Made by a program: the position numbers and the translations under genes
Assembly: GCF_041227145.1 (NCBI RefSeq)
Contig: NZ_JBGFSP010000003.1
Span: 1,860,001 to 1,924,000 of the forward strand
Reading direction: 5' to 3'
Source: Bacteroides sp. AN502(2024)
GTDB taxonomy: Bacteria; Bacteroidota; Bacteroidia; Bacteroidales; Bacteroidaceae
Length of the DNA stretch: 64,000 bases
The notes under the pieces: generated by a model
Told to the model about the DNA's origin: nothing
Seen by the model: only the letters and a program-made list of their open reading frames with translations
The model's database searches: none
Part shown: one piece after another, positions 55,996-64,000 of the stretch
Position numbering within the stretch: position 1 is the stretch's first letter
How the letters are laid out: each line of letters opens with the position of its first letter

Positions 55996-58900
55996 ATGAA
56001 AAAGAAGCATTACTTATTATTTTTATGGGCTTCGCTCTTTTTACTGACAGATGTGGTGTGGGCACAGACATCTGTCACAGTAAGTGGAGTAGTGATCGAT
56101 GAGAATGGAGAGACCCTGACAGGTGTTTCCGTCGTCGAGGTAGGTACAACGAACGGTGTCTTGACAGACTTGAACGGACATTACACCTTAAAAACAACTT
56201 CTGCCAAACCTTCCGTTTCTTTCAGTTACATTGGTTATCAGTCCACCACGCTTCCCCTGAACGGACGTACGAAACTCGATGTACAGATGAAAGTGGAAAC
56301 GAAAGTGTTGGATGAAGTAGTGGTAGTGGGCTACGGGGTACAGAAGAAAGTGAACCTGACCGGCTCCGTGACTTCCATCAACTTTGCCGACCAGACGGAA
56401 GGCCGACCCATCATGAGTGTTTCTTCTGCCCTTTCGGGACTTGCCGCCGGCATGAACGTCACGCAGGCTTCGGGACAACCCGGCTCGGACGGTGCCACTA
56501 TCCGCGTACGTGGTAACGGTACGTTCAATACCAACTCGCCATTGGTTCTGGTGGACGGTATCGAGTGGAGCATGGACAATGTGAACCCCAACGACATCGA
56601 AAGCATCTCCGTACTGAAAGACGCTGCCTCCACAGCTATTTATGGTACGCGCGCCGCCAACGGAGTGATCCTTATCACCACCAAAAACGGAAAAGGTAAA
56701 CCGCAAATCTCCTATTCTTATTCGGGAGTCGTGCAGATGCCTTACAATAAACTCTCTTTCGTTAGCGATTATGCTCGTTATATGGAACTGGTGAACGAGG
56801 CTTGCGACAATGTGAACACCAAAGGCATCTTCTCACAGGAAAGTATCGACCGTTGGAGGGCGGCTTCTGCCGATCCGAACGGATTGAACGAGTACGGAGT
56901 ACCCAATTACGTGGCCTATCCCAATACCGACTGGTTCGATGAAGTATTTGATACCGGATATTCGCAAGAGCACAACCTATCTGTAGCGGGCAGTTCGGAG
57001 AAAGTGAAATACATGCTTTCATTGGGTTATCTCGACAATCAGGGAGTCATGAACCGCTGGAACCTCGATTCAAGTACGCAGAAAATCAATTTCCGTACCA
57101 ACCTGGAAGCCAAGATTGTGAAATGGATAACCGTCGGCACCCGCCTTTACGGGCAAAAGCAGGATTATGGGATGGCTAATATCAGCAACGGATTCAAGTA
57201 TCTCTATCAGACCACTCCGGGTGTATATCCCGGTGAGCCGAACTATTGGGGACGTGCCGCACTGGCCAGTGAAGAATCTTCCAATGCCAATAATATCTTC
57301 GGTCAGATGGCGGGAGCTACCGGTTTCAATACCGTATGGCGTCTCAACGCTTCAGTCTACGGAATTATCACTCCCTATAAAGGTCTCAACATTGAAGGTA
57401 CATTCAATTATTCACCGACATTCACCGACAAGTCTTCTTATAGTCGCCAAAATGGTTATTGGGACTACGTGACCGACCAGCGTGTCAGTGAAAGTGCATT
57501 GGAAAACGCTTCCATCACCAATACGAGCGCACGCACCTGGCGTCAGAGTGCTGAAATACTGATACGCTATCATACGACCATTAAGAAAGACCACGATCTG
57601 GGTGCACTGCTCGGATATTCCGCACAGGAATATTACAGCAAGAACTTTGCCGTTTCCCGTAAAGGCGCTACGGACTGGACGCTGAACGAACTAAGCACCT
57701 ATGAGACGCTTGTCAGCTCTTCCAGCTCGGCACCCGCCAAATGGGGACTGCTCTCTTATTTCGGCCGCGTCAATTACGGATATAAAGGACGTTATCTTTT
57801 AGAAGCCAACCTCCGTGCCGATGCCTCTTCTCGTTTCGGAGTGAACCAGCGCTGGGGATATTTTCCTTCGTTCTCCGGTGGATGGCGTATCTCGGAAGAA
57901 TCATTCATGCAAGGAGCATCGGACTATCTCTCCAACCTGAAACTGCGTGTTTCCTGGGGAAAGACCGGTAACAACTCTACGGGCAACTACGACTGGCAGG
58001 CAAACTATGCCACAGGCAATGTCGTCATCAACGGTGAAGGGACCAAAGGACTGGTACGTAAAAAACTAAGTAACGATAAACTGCACTGGGAGAGTACCAC
58101 CACTACCGACATCGGACTTGATTTCGGCTTCTTCAACAACCGCCTGACGGGTGAAATAGACTATTATAATAAATATACTTCGGACATTCTCTATCATCCC
58201 GAGCTCTATCTTTCGATGGGTGTCATAGGCTCTGCTCCCGAAAACTTGGGTGAAGTGCGCAACCGCGGTGTTGAATTTACCCTGAACTGGAACGACCGTA
58301 TCGGAAAAGATTTTGAATACCGGGTAGGCATGAACTTCTCTTTCAACGCCAATAAGGTGATGAAATTTAAAGGCGAACTCCAGAAATATTGGACGTATGA
58401 TGAGCAGGGAAATAAAGTCGGCTATGTCAATAACTTCAGCGATGTGTCCGAATCCAGTGATGCGTCCAAATCCGGTTTCGGAGGATATATCTGCGAAGGT
58501 TGCCAGCTGGGTGAAACTTATATGTATCAGGTGTACAGAGGTTCCGGCGAAGGCTATACCGGAGGTGCGGTGGATATCCATGCAGGACCGAAGGACGGAA
58601 TGATACGCACGAAGGAAGATATGATATGGGTACAAGCGATGATTGACTCCGGTTATTCATTCGGAGGAATGAAGATGATTGCCAAAGACCAGCTTTGGTA
58701 TGGCGACATTCTCTATGCCGACAGCAATGGGGATATGAACTACGGTGATACCAACGACCGGGATTTCTCCGGTCATACCAATGTACCGAAATTCAATCTG
58801 GGCTTCAACTGTGCTTTCTCTTACAAGAACATTGATTTCTCCATGTTATGGTCGGGAGCTTTCGGACATTACCTCAACTGGAATACGGATTACTATAACT

Positions 58901-59286
58901 CGACACTGGTCAGCCACGGATATGGCATTATCGAACATATCGCCGATAACCATTACTTCTTCGATCCTTCCAACCCGGACGATCCGCGCACTAACCAGTC
59001 GGGCAAATATCCCCGTCTGACCTATGGTACTACCTATAATAATAGAATCCAGAGCAACTGGAACGAATATAAGGGCGACTATTTCAAGCTGAAGAATATC
59101 CAGATCGGCTATACGTTGCCACAACGGATTTCCGGTAAGTTCTTTGTTAGCAAGCTTCGTGCTTTCGTGTCGATGGACAATATCCTGACAATTACCGGCT
59201 ATCCGGGATTGGATCCGGAGATAGGAACTGCCATCGGTTATCCGTTGATGCGTCAGATCTCTTTTGGCGGACAGATTACCTTTTAA
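55996..59286 (+). CDS. SusC/RagA-family TonB-linked outer-membrane transporter
   Basis: Imports oligosaccharides. I chose the ATG at 55,996, which begins MKKKHYLLFLWASLFLL and gives a signal peptide ending VVWAQ, for 1,096 residues. The frame extends 47 codons further upstream without features. There is no STN domain, which fits HTCS control. A carboxypeptidase-D-like domain (VSGVVIDENGETLTGVSVVE), the plug (ISVLKDAASTAIYGTRAANG) and a barrel ending in ISFGGQITF follow. The SusD gene comes 30 bases later. Confidence 0.95.
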   Translation: MKKKHYLLFLWASLFLLTDVVWAQTSVTVSGVVIDENGETLTGVSVVEVGTTNGVLTDLNGHYTLKTTSAKPSVSFSYIGYQSTTLPLNGRTKLDVQMKVETKVLDEVVVVGYGVQKKVNLTGSVTSINFADQTEGRPIMSVSSALSGLAAGMNVTQASGQPGSDGATIRVRGNGTFNTNSPLVLVDGIEWSMDNVNPNDIESISVLKDAASTAIYGTRAANGVILITTKNGKGKPQISYSYSGVVQMPYNKLSFVSDYARYMELVNEACDNVNTKGIFSQESIDRWRAASADPNGLNEYGVPNYVAYPNTDWFDEVFDTGYSQEHNLSVAGSSEKVKYMLSLGYLDNQGVMNRWNLDSSTQKINFRTNLEAKIVKWITVGTRLYGQKQDYGMANISNGFKYLYQTTPGVYPGEPNYWGRAALASEESSNANNIFGQMAGATGFNTVWRLNASVYGIITPYKGLNIEGTFNYSPTFTDKSSYSRQNGYWDYVTDQRVSESALENASITNTSARTWRQSAEILIRYHTTIKKDHDLGALLGYSAQEYYSKNFAVSRKGATDWTLNELSTYETLVSSSSSAPAKWGLLSYFGRVNYGYKGRYLLEANLRADASSRFGVNQRWGYFPSFSGGWRISEESFMQGASDYLSNLKLRVSWGKTGNNSTGNYDWQANYATGNVVINGEGTKGLVRKKLSNDKLHWESTTTTDIGLDFGFFNNRLTGEIDYYNKYTSDILYHPELYLSMGVIGSAPENLGEVRNRGVEFTLNWNDRIGKDFEYRVGMNFSFNANKVMKFKGELQKYWTYDEQGNKVGYVNNFSDVSESSDASKSGFGGYICEGCQLGETYMYQVYRGSGEGYTGGAVDIHAGPKDGMIRTKEDMIWVQAMIDSGYSFGGMKMIAKDQLWYGDILYADSNGDMNYGDTNDRDFSGHTNVPKFNLGFNCAFSYKNIDFSMLWSGAFGHYLNWNTDYYNSTLVSHGYGIIEHIADNHYFFDPSNPDDPRTNQSGKYPRLTYGTTYNNRIQSNWNEYKGDYFKLKNIQIGYTLPQRISGKFFVSKLRAFVSMDNILTITGYPGLDPEIGTAIGYPLMRQISFGGQITF

Positions 59287-59316
59287 TGATATAGAACTAA
59301 AAAAACAGAATCTGAT

Positions 59317-61128
59317 ATGAAAAAGATAGTAATGATTTTAACGATGGCGCTGGCCGCTACCTCCTGCATGGATATTCTCGATGTGGCGCCGGAAGACCAG
59401 ATAGCAAGTGAAAACATGTGGACCACGGAGGAGCTTGCCGACAAGGGAATGGCAGGACTCTACTATCCATTCTATGCTACCCAACTCTCTTCCACCCAGC
59501 TTCGCCGTGCCGACGGACTGAACCGTCAGGGAATCGAAGCCATGAGCTTTGCGACTGATTATTATTCCAATAATTATCCGGTTGAACTGCTTTCGCTGGC
59601 TACCAAGCCAGCTAATGACTTTCAGGTGTGGTATGAGTGGAAGTTTTGTTACACCATTATCCACGCGTGTAACGATGCGATTGCCAATTTGCATAAAGCG
59701 GACATGAGCGCTGATAAACTGGCACGTTACCAATGCGAAGCCCGCTTCCTTCGTGCTTGGGCGTACAATCGTCTGAATATGCTTTATCAGGGAGTTCCCG
59801 TTTATCTGGAACCAATCAATAACGAAGAATGTACGCGTGCTCAGTCGTCAGCGGATGAGGTCTGGCAAGTAATTCTGGATGATTTGACATATTGTATCAA
59901 TAATCCCGACTTCCCCAATAACACGCTGAATGAAAACTACGGTCGTCCCTCTAAAGGAGCCGCTTATGCCCTGCGTGGTATGGTGTATATGTGGAAGAAG
60001 CAATACAAGGAGGCAGGCAACGATTTCAAAGAAGTGGAAACGTGCGGTTATGGCTTGTGGACAGGCGAATATGCCGACTTCTTCAAATATGAAAACGAGA
60101 AAGACAAAGAGATGATTTTCTCGCTCCAGTTCAGCGAAGAAACCGGTTATTGTGATAACATTCAGCAAATGACCGGTGCCCGGGATACGTATGATGGCTG
60201 GACGGAAATGAAACCTTCCGCAGATTTTGTGGACTACTATAAGAACGCTGATGGATCGGACTTCAAATGGTCGGAAGTAGACGGTCTGGAAGACTGGGAC
60301 TTGCTGACTCCGAAACAGCGTGAAATCTTCTTCTGTCGTGACGGGCTGGAATCCATGTCTTCACAGAAGAATGCGCTCATCAAACGGGTCGGCGAAGCTG
60401 TTTATCAGAAATATTACCTGAACAGCGGCAATGAAGCCCGTATCAAAAAGGCGTATGACAATCGTGACCCGCGTCTGCAACAGACTGTCGTCACTCCTTA
60501 TGTGCCGGTGGACTGCTACAAGCCTAATTATGCAGGAGATGCCAACCAGATCGGTAAACAGCTCCGCTGGCCATTAAAGGAACAGGGTACGAATGGCGGA
60601 GATTTCTGGCTCGATAAACGTACTTCTGCATTCTACTGCTATCGCAAATACAATGAGTTTGAGAAAGGTCGTCTGATTGACCGGAGGCGTTGTCATACCG
60701 ACTGGCCGTTGATCCGATATACCGATGTATTGTTACAGTATGCCGAAGCATTGGCGCAGACCGACCGGATAGGGGAAGCCATCCGTTTGGTGAATAAAGT
60801 ACGTACCCGCGCCCATATGCCTGTATTGACAGAGGGGGGAAGCGGTCCGTGCGCAGTGAACGGAAAAGAAGACATGCTCGAAAGGATACGCTACGAACGT
60901 CGCGTGGAATTCTGCCTGGAAGGAATCAACTTCTTCGACGAAGTACGTTGGGGAACCTATAAAGAAACCAAATTCCAGGGAAAAGATGTCAATGGCGGCA
61001 AATCCTGGTGGGGTGAACCGGTAGAGTATAACTGGTATTACACTGAATCTATGTGGCCGTGGACTGCTCCTATCTCTGAAACACAAAAGAATCCGAACCT
61101 GACTAAACGAAGCGGTTGGGCGTATTAA
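59317..61128 (+). CDS. SusD/RagB-family outer-membrane lipoprotein
   Basis: Partner of the SusC before it. The 603-residue protein has lipobox Cys at residue 17 (ALAATSCMD). SusD segments YQCEARFLRAWAYNRLNMLY, YALRGMVYMWKKQY and WPLIRYTDVLLQYAEALAQ are clear. The C-terminal part RYERRVEFCLEGINFFDEVRW is the standard ending block. Confidence 0.94.
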   Translation: MKKIVMILTMALAATSCMDILDVAPEDQIASENMWTTEELADKGMAGLYYPFYATQLSSTQLRRADGLNRQGIEAMSFATDYYSNNYPVELLSLATKPANDFQVWYEWKFCYTIIHACNDAIANLHKADMSADKLARYQCEARFLRAWAYNRLNMLYQGVPVYLEPINNEECTRAQSSADEVWQVILDDLTYCINNPDFPNNTLNENYGRPSKGAAYALRGMVYMWKKQYKEAGNDFKEVETCGYGLWTGEYADFFKYENEKDKEMIFSLQFSEETGYCDNIQQMTGARDTYDGWTEMKPSADFVDYYKNADGSDFKWSEVDGLEDWDLLTPKQREIFFCRDGLESMSSQKNALIKRVGEAVYQKYYLNSGNEARIKKAYDNRDPRLQQTVVTPYVPVDCYKPNYAGDANQIGKQLRWPLKEQGTNGGDFWLDKRTSAFYCYRKYNEFEKGRLIDRRRCHTDWPLIRYTDVLLQYAEALAQTDRIGEAIRLVNKVRTRAHMPVLTEGGSGPCAVNGKEDMLERIRYERRVEFCLEGINFFDEVRWGTYKETKFQGKDVNGGKSWWGEPVEYNWYYTESMWPWTAPISETQKNPNLTKRSGWAY

Positions 61129-61148
61129 TCATTAAGATTTGAATAAGG

Positions 61149-62963
61149 ATGAAAAAAATACTTTTACTGTTACTCATTTGGATATCCGGTTGTACAGGTG
61201 TATTTGCACAACAGTTTGATTATGAAAACATAGCGCCTCATCCCCGTCTGTTATTGCCCAAGGGAGGAGAAGAAGCTATTAAGAAAGCGATTGCGGAGTA
61301 TCCTCCGCTGGCAACTGTTCACCAACGGATCATGGAACTTTGTGACCGGACACTTACGGAACAGCCTGTGGAACGTATTAAGGAGGGCAAACGCCTGTTG
61401 GCGATTTCGCGCATCGCACTGAAGCGTATCTATTACCTCTCATACGCTTACCGTATGACGGGAGATAAGAAATACGCCCATCGTGCGGAACAAGAGATGC
61501 TGGCTGTCAGTCGTTTCACAGACTGGAACCCGACTCATTTTTTGGATGTGGGAGAGATGGTAATGGCATTGGCTATCGGTTACGACTGGCTCTATGATTC
61601 TTTGCAGCCCGACACCCGCCGGGTAGTATGTGAAGCAATCATTGAAAAAGGGTTTGATGCGGCAAAGAACACTCGTCATGCCTGGTTCTACACTGCTAAG
61701 AATAACTGGAATTCCGTATGTAATAGTGGATTGGCGTATGGTGCACTGGCTCTTTTCGAAGAGATTCCGGAGATCTCGAAAGGTATTATCGAGAAATGCA
61801 TGGAAACAAACCCAAAAGCGATGGTAGGCTATGGTCCCGACGGAGGTTATCCCGAAGGATTCGGATATTGGGGGTACGGGACGAGTTTTCAGGTAATGCT
61901 CATTGCTGCGCTCGAAAGTGCTTTCGGTACAGACAATGGGCTTTCCCAAGCCCCCGGCTTTAGGAAGTCTGCCCGTTTCATGCAGTATATGACCGCTCCG
62001 AGTGGGAACTGCTTCTGTTTCTCGGATTCTCCGGTGGAGGCGGAATGTAACATGATGATGTTTTGGTTTGCGGGCAAGGAGAAAGACCTCTCCTTGCTGT
62101 GGCTCGAACGTCAGTATCTCGACCGCCCGGATATGCCGTTTGCTGAAGACCGTTTACTCCCCAGCCTGCTGGTGTTCTGTTCGCAGCTCGATCTGAATCA
62201 TATCGGTAAGCCGAAGAAAAACTTCTGGTTCAATCGTGGAGATACGCCTGTATTTATCTACCGTGGCGGATGGGACAGCAAGAAAGACACCTATCTGGGA
62301 GTGAAAGGAGGTTCGCCCTCTACCTCTCATGCACACATGGATGCCGGTTCGTTTATCTTCGAGAGAGACGGAGTGTGTTGGGCAATGGACTTAGGGATGC
62401 AAAGTTATATCACACTCGAAAGTAAGGGAGTAGACCTGTGGAATATGTCGCAGAACGGACAACGCTGGGATGTATTCCGGCTAAGCAATATCGCTCATAA
62501 TACGCTGACGATTAACGGAGAGCGCCATTTGGTAGAAAGTAATGCCCCCATCACCCGTACTTTCGAGTCGAAGAAACAGAAAGGGGCGGAAGTAGACTTA
62601 TCAAGTGTGTTTGCCAACAGTGTGAAGAGAGCTGTCCGCACTGTGATACTGGACCGGAAAGACCATTTGGAAGTAACTGACCGATTGGAGACGGGTGATA
62701 AGGAAGCTGCCGTATCTTGGATGATGGTCACTCCGGCAGAAGCCAAAATTACGGGCAAGAATCGGATTGAATTGACCAAAGACGACCGGCGGATGCTGCT
62801 GGCTGTAGATACCGATACGGAAGTAGATATGAAAATCTGGTCCAACGTACCCCCGCATGAATATGATTTCCGCAATCCGGGGACCATCCGTGTTGGCTTT
62901 GAAACGGTAGTTCCTGCCAATCGTGCCTCGCAACTGAAAGTACGGCTTATTCCTTTGAAGTAA
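61149..62963 (+). CDS. Heparinase II/III-family polysaccharide lyase
   Basis: Probably cleaves uronic-acid-containing polysaccharide by beta-elimination. The 604-residue protein has a signal peptide (KKILLLLLIWISGCTGVFAQ). The alpha/alpha toroid carries FYTAKNNWNSVCNSGLAYG and the PEGFGYWGYGTSFQ segment with Tyr, and the C-terminal beta-sandwich has SHAHMDAGSFIFERDG, which matches the Hepar_II_III motif. Asn, Tyr and His residues are in place for catalysis. It lies 20 bases after susD in the HTCS-controlled locus. The exact lyase family and substrate are open. Confidence 0.88.
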   Translation: MKKILLLLLIWISGCTGVFAQQFDYENIAPHPRLLLPKGGEEAIKKAIAEYPPLATVHQRIMELCDRTLTEQPVERIKEGKRLLAISRIALKRIYYLSYAYRMTGDKKYAHRAEQEMLAVSRFTDWNPTHFLDVGEMVMALAIGYDWLYDSLQPDTRRVVCEAIIEKGFDAAKNTRHAWFYTAKNNWNSVCNSGLAYGALALFEEIPEISKGIIEKCMETNPKAMVGYGPDGGYPEGFGYWGYGTSFQVMLIAALESAFGTDNGLSQAPGFRKSARFMQYMTAPSGNCFCFSDSPVEAECNMMMFWFAGKEKDLSLLWLERQYLDRPDMPFAEDRLLPSLLVFCSQLDLNHIGKPKKNFWFNRGDTPVFIYRGGWDSKKDTYLGVKGGSPSTSHAHMDAGSFIFERDGVCWAMDLGMQSYITLESKGVDLWNMSQNGQRWDVFRLSNIAHNTLTINGERHLVESNAPITRTFESKKQKGAEVDLSSVFANSVKRAVRTVILDRKDHLEVTDRLETGDKEAAVSWMMVTPAEAKITGKNRIELTKDDRRMLLAVDTDTEVDMKIWSNVPPHEYDFRNPGTIRVGFETVVPANRASQLKVRLIPLK

Positions 62964-62984
62964 TACAAATAAATTCATTGAACC

Positions 62985-64000
62985 ATGAAAACGATTCTTT
63001 TTAAAACAATCATTATAGCTTTCTTCGTGGGAACAGCCGTTAGTTGTTCCGATGAGGATGAGAACAGATTCCGTCCGGGATCTACCCATGAGAAACCGAA
63101 TCTTACGGAACCGGAGGGTGGACCGGATTATTCCAGACTGACTGCGGATAACCATCCCCGCCTGTTGATGAATGCTGAGGCTTTCACTGCATTGAAAGCC
63201 AAAGTGGATGCCAATACGAGTGCTAATCTGACATTGTTACATAACACCATTATGGGGGTGTGCAACAGCAAAGGGATGAATGCAACGGCGCTGACTTATA
63301 AGCTGGATGCCAGCAACAAACGTATTCTCGATGTTTCCCGTGATGCTCTATTGCGTATTTTCACCTGCGCTTATGCCTACCGGATGACTGGAGATGTCAA
63401 ATATCTGACTAAAGCAGAAACCGATATCAATGCCGTATGTAACTTCCCCGACTGGAACTCGAGACGCCACTTTCTCGATGTGGGCGAAATGGCCACGGCC
63501 GTTGCTTTCGGCTACGATTGGCTTTATAACGAACTAAGTGCCTCCACCCGTAAGAAAGCAGCCAACGCATTGTTGAAGTTTGCTTTCCAACAGGCACAGA
63601 ACGAGAACTGGAACCTGAATTTCTATGAAGCCACTAACAACTGGAACCAGGTTTGTAATGGCGGATTGGTCTGTGCGGCACTGGCTTCTTATGAAGACAA
63701 CCCTTCCGAAGCAAAGGATATGATTGAAAAGGCTTTGACATCCAATAAACCTGCATTGGAAGTGATGTATTCTCCCGACGGCAACTATCCGGAGGGCAGC
63801 GGTTATTGGTGTTACGGCACGCTTTATCAAGTATTGATGCTTGCAGCCCTTGATAGTACGCTTGGCACGGATAACGGACTTTCCGATACACCGGGATTTT
63901 CCAAAACGGCAGAATATATGCTGTATATGACAGGCTTGAACAGTAAGTTCTTTAATTATTCCGACTGTGCTCCTTCCTCTACTGCGGCACTGGCTTCGTG
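62985..64000 (+). CDS. Second heparinase II/III-like lipoprotein, 3' end beyond the window
   Basis: The first 338 residues of a lipoprotein with lipobox GTAVSCSDE (Cys21). Its toroid part has DNHPRLLMN, FYEATNNWNQVCNGGLV and PEGSGYWCYGTLYQ, corresponding to the same places in the gene before it, and YSDCAPSS near the window edge. Being lipid-anchored, it may work at the surface or the periplasmic face, while the other lyase lacks a convincing lipobox. The catalytic C-terminal half is not visible. Confidence 0.87.
   Translation, partial: MKTILFKTIIIAFFVGTAVSCSDEDENRFRPGSTHEKPNLTEPEGGPDYSRLTADNHPRLLMNAEAFTALKAKVDANTSANLTLLHNTIMGVCNSKGMNATALTYKLDASNKRILDVSRDALLRIFTCAYAYRMTGDVKYLTKAETDINAVCNFPDWNSRRHFLDVGEMATAVAFGYDWLYNELSASTRKKAANALLKFAFQQAQNENWNLNFYEATNNWNQVCNGGLVCAALASYEDNPSEAKDMIEKALTSNKPALEVMYSPDGNYPEGSGYWCYGTLYQVLMLAALDSTLGTDNGLSDTPGFSKTAEYMLYMTGLNSKFFNYSDCAPSSTAALAS

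Overview
This window looks like a Bacteroides chromosome. The evidence is SusC/SusD pairs, a hybrid two-component regulator fused to an AraC domain, an ECF-sigma/FecR-controlled SusC, TAnnTTTG-type -7 promoter boxes, and typical Bacteroidales families (DUF4271, DUF3098, DUF4373, DUF4843, smalltalk protein, ISAon1-like transposase). I cannot resolve the species.

Layout. 1-1,045: the end of an insertion sequence next to a tRNA-Gln. 1,275-6,240: a minus-strand housekeeping operon (LOG-family protein, DUF4271, hemD, rnpA, yidD, TatD-like, tyrS). The DUF4271 gene is split by a one-base shift. 6,320-7,773: metK behind what looks like a SAM-II riboswitch. 7,997-13,275: a second minus-strand housekeeping run (methyltransferase, ftsX, DUF3098, uppP, truB, queA, folK).

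13,400-28,100 is an accessory polymorphic-toxin island. Its main gene is a very large secreted SpvB/FG-GAP/RHS protein (24,334 to 18,192), broken by a one-base deletion. Its tip resembles a PD-(D/E)XK nuclease, and two candidate immunity genes follow, one of them barstar-like. Downstream sits a second, N-terminally truncated RHS cassette. Its tip is a HYD1-type ADP-ribosyltransferase, out of frame behind a G7 tract and followed by a macro-domain gene, which is a plausible ADP-ribosyl-hydrolase antidote. Relics of further cassettes lie around these genes. On the other side the island starts with an S24/CI-like regulator, operator-like repeats, a 22-bp tandem array, and a phage-like group of DUF4373, HU-like, amidase and smalltalk genes.

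28,936-34,227: miaB, a small proline-rich protein gene, an acetyl-CoA hydrolase/CoA-transferase gene and a PBP4-type carboxypeptidase gene. 34,228-35,600: a GNAT acetyltransferase gene flanked by gene debris, including a YeiH relic. 35,600-46,453: a secreted esterase-like gene followed by an ECF sigma/FecR/SusC/SusD/DUF4843/PKD-lipoprotein uptake locus with no obvious glycoside hydrolase. It ends in two stacked hairpin elements. 46,759-49,326: lpdA and an Rpn-type nuclease gene with a 21-bp-periodic coiled-coil tail.

50,259-64,000: a polysaccharide utilization locus. A hybrid two-component regulator gene and a SASA-type acetylesterase gene are transcribed leftward. SusC, SusD and two heparinase II/III-family genes are transcribed rightward, the last one cut by the window end. 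This suggests degradation of an acetylated, uronic-acid-containing glycan, but the substrate cannot be read from sequence alone.
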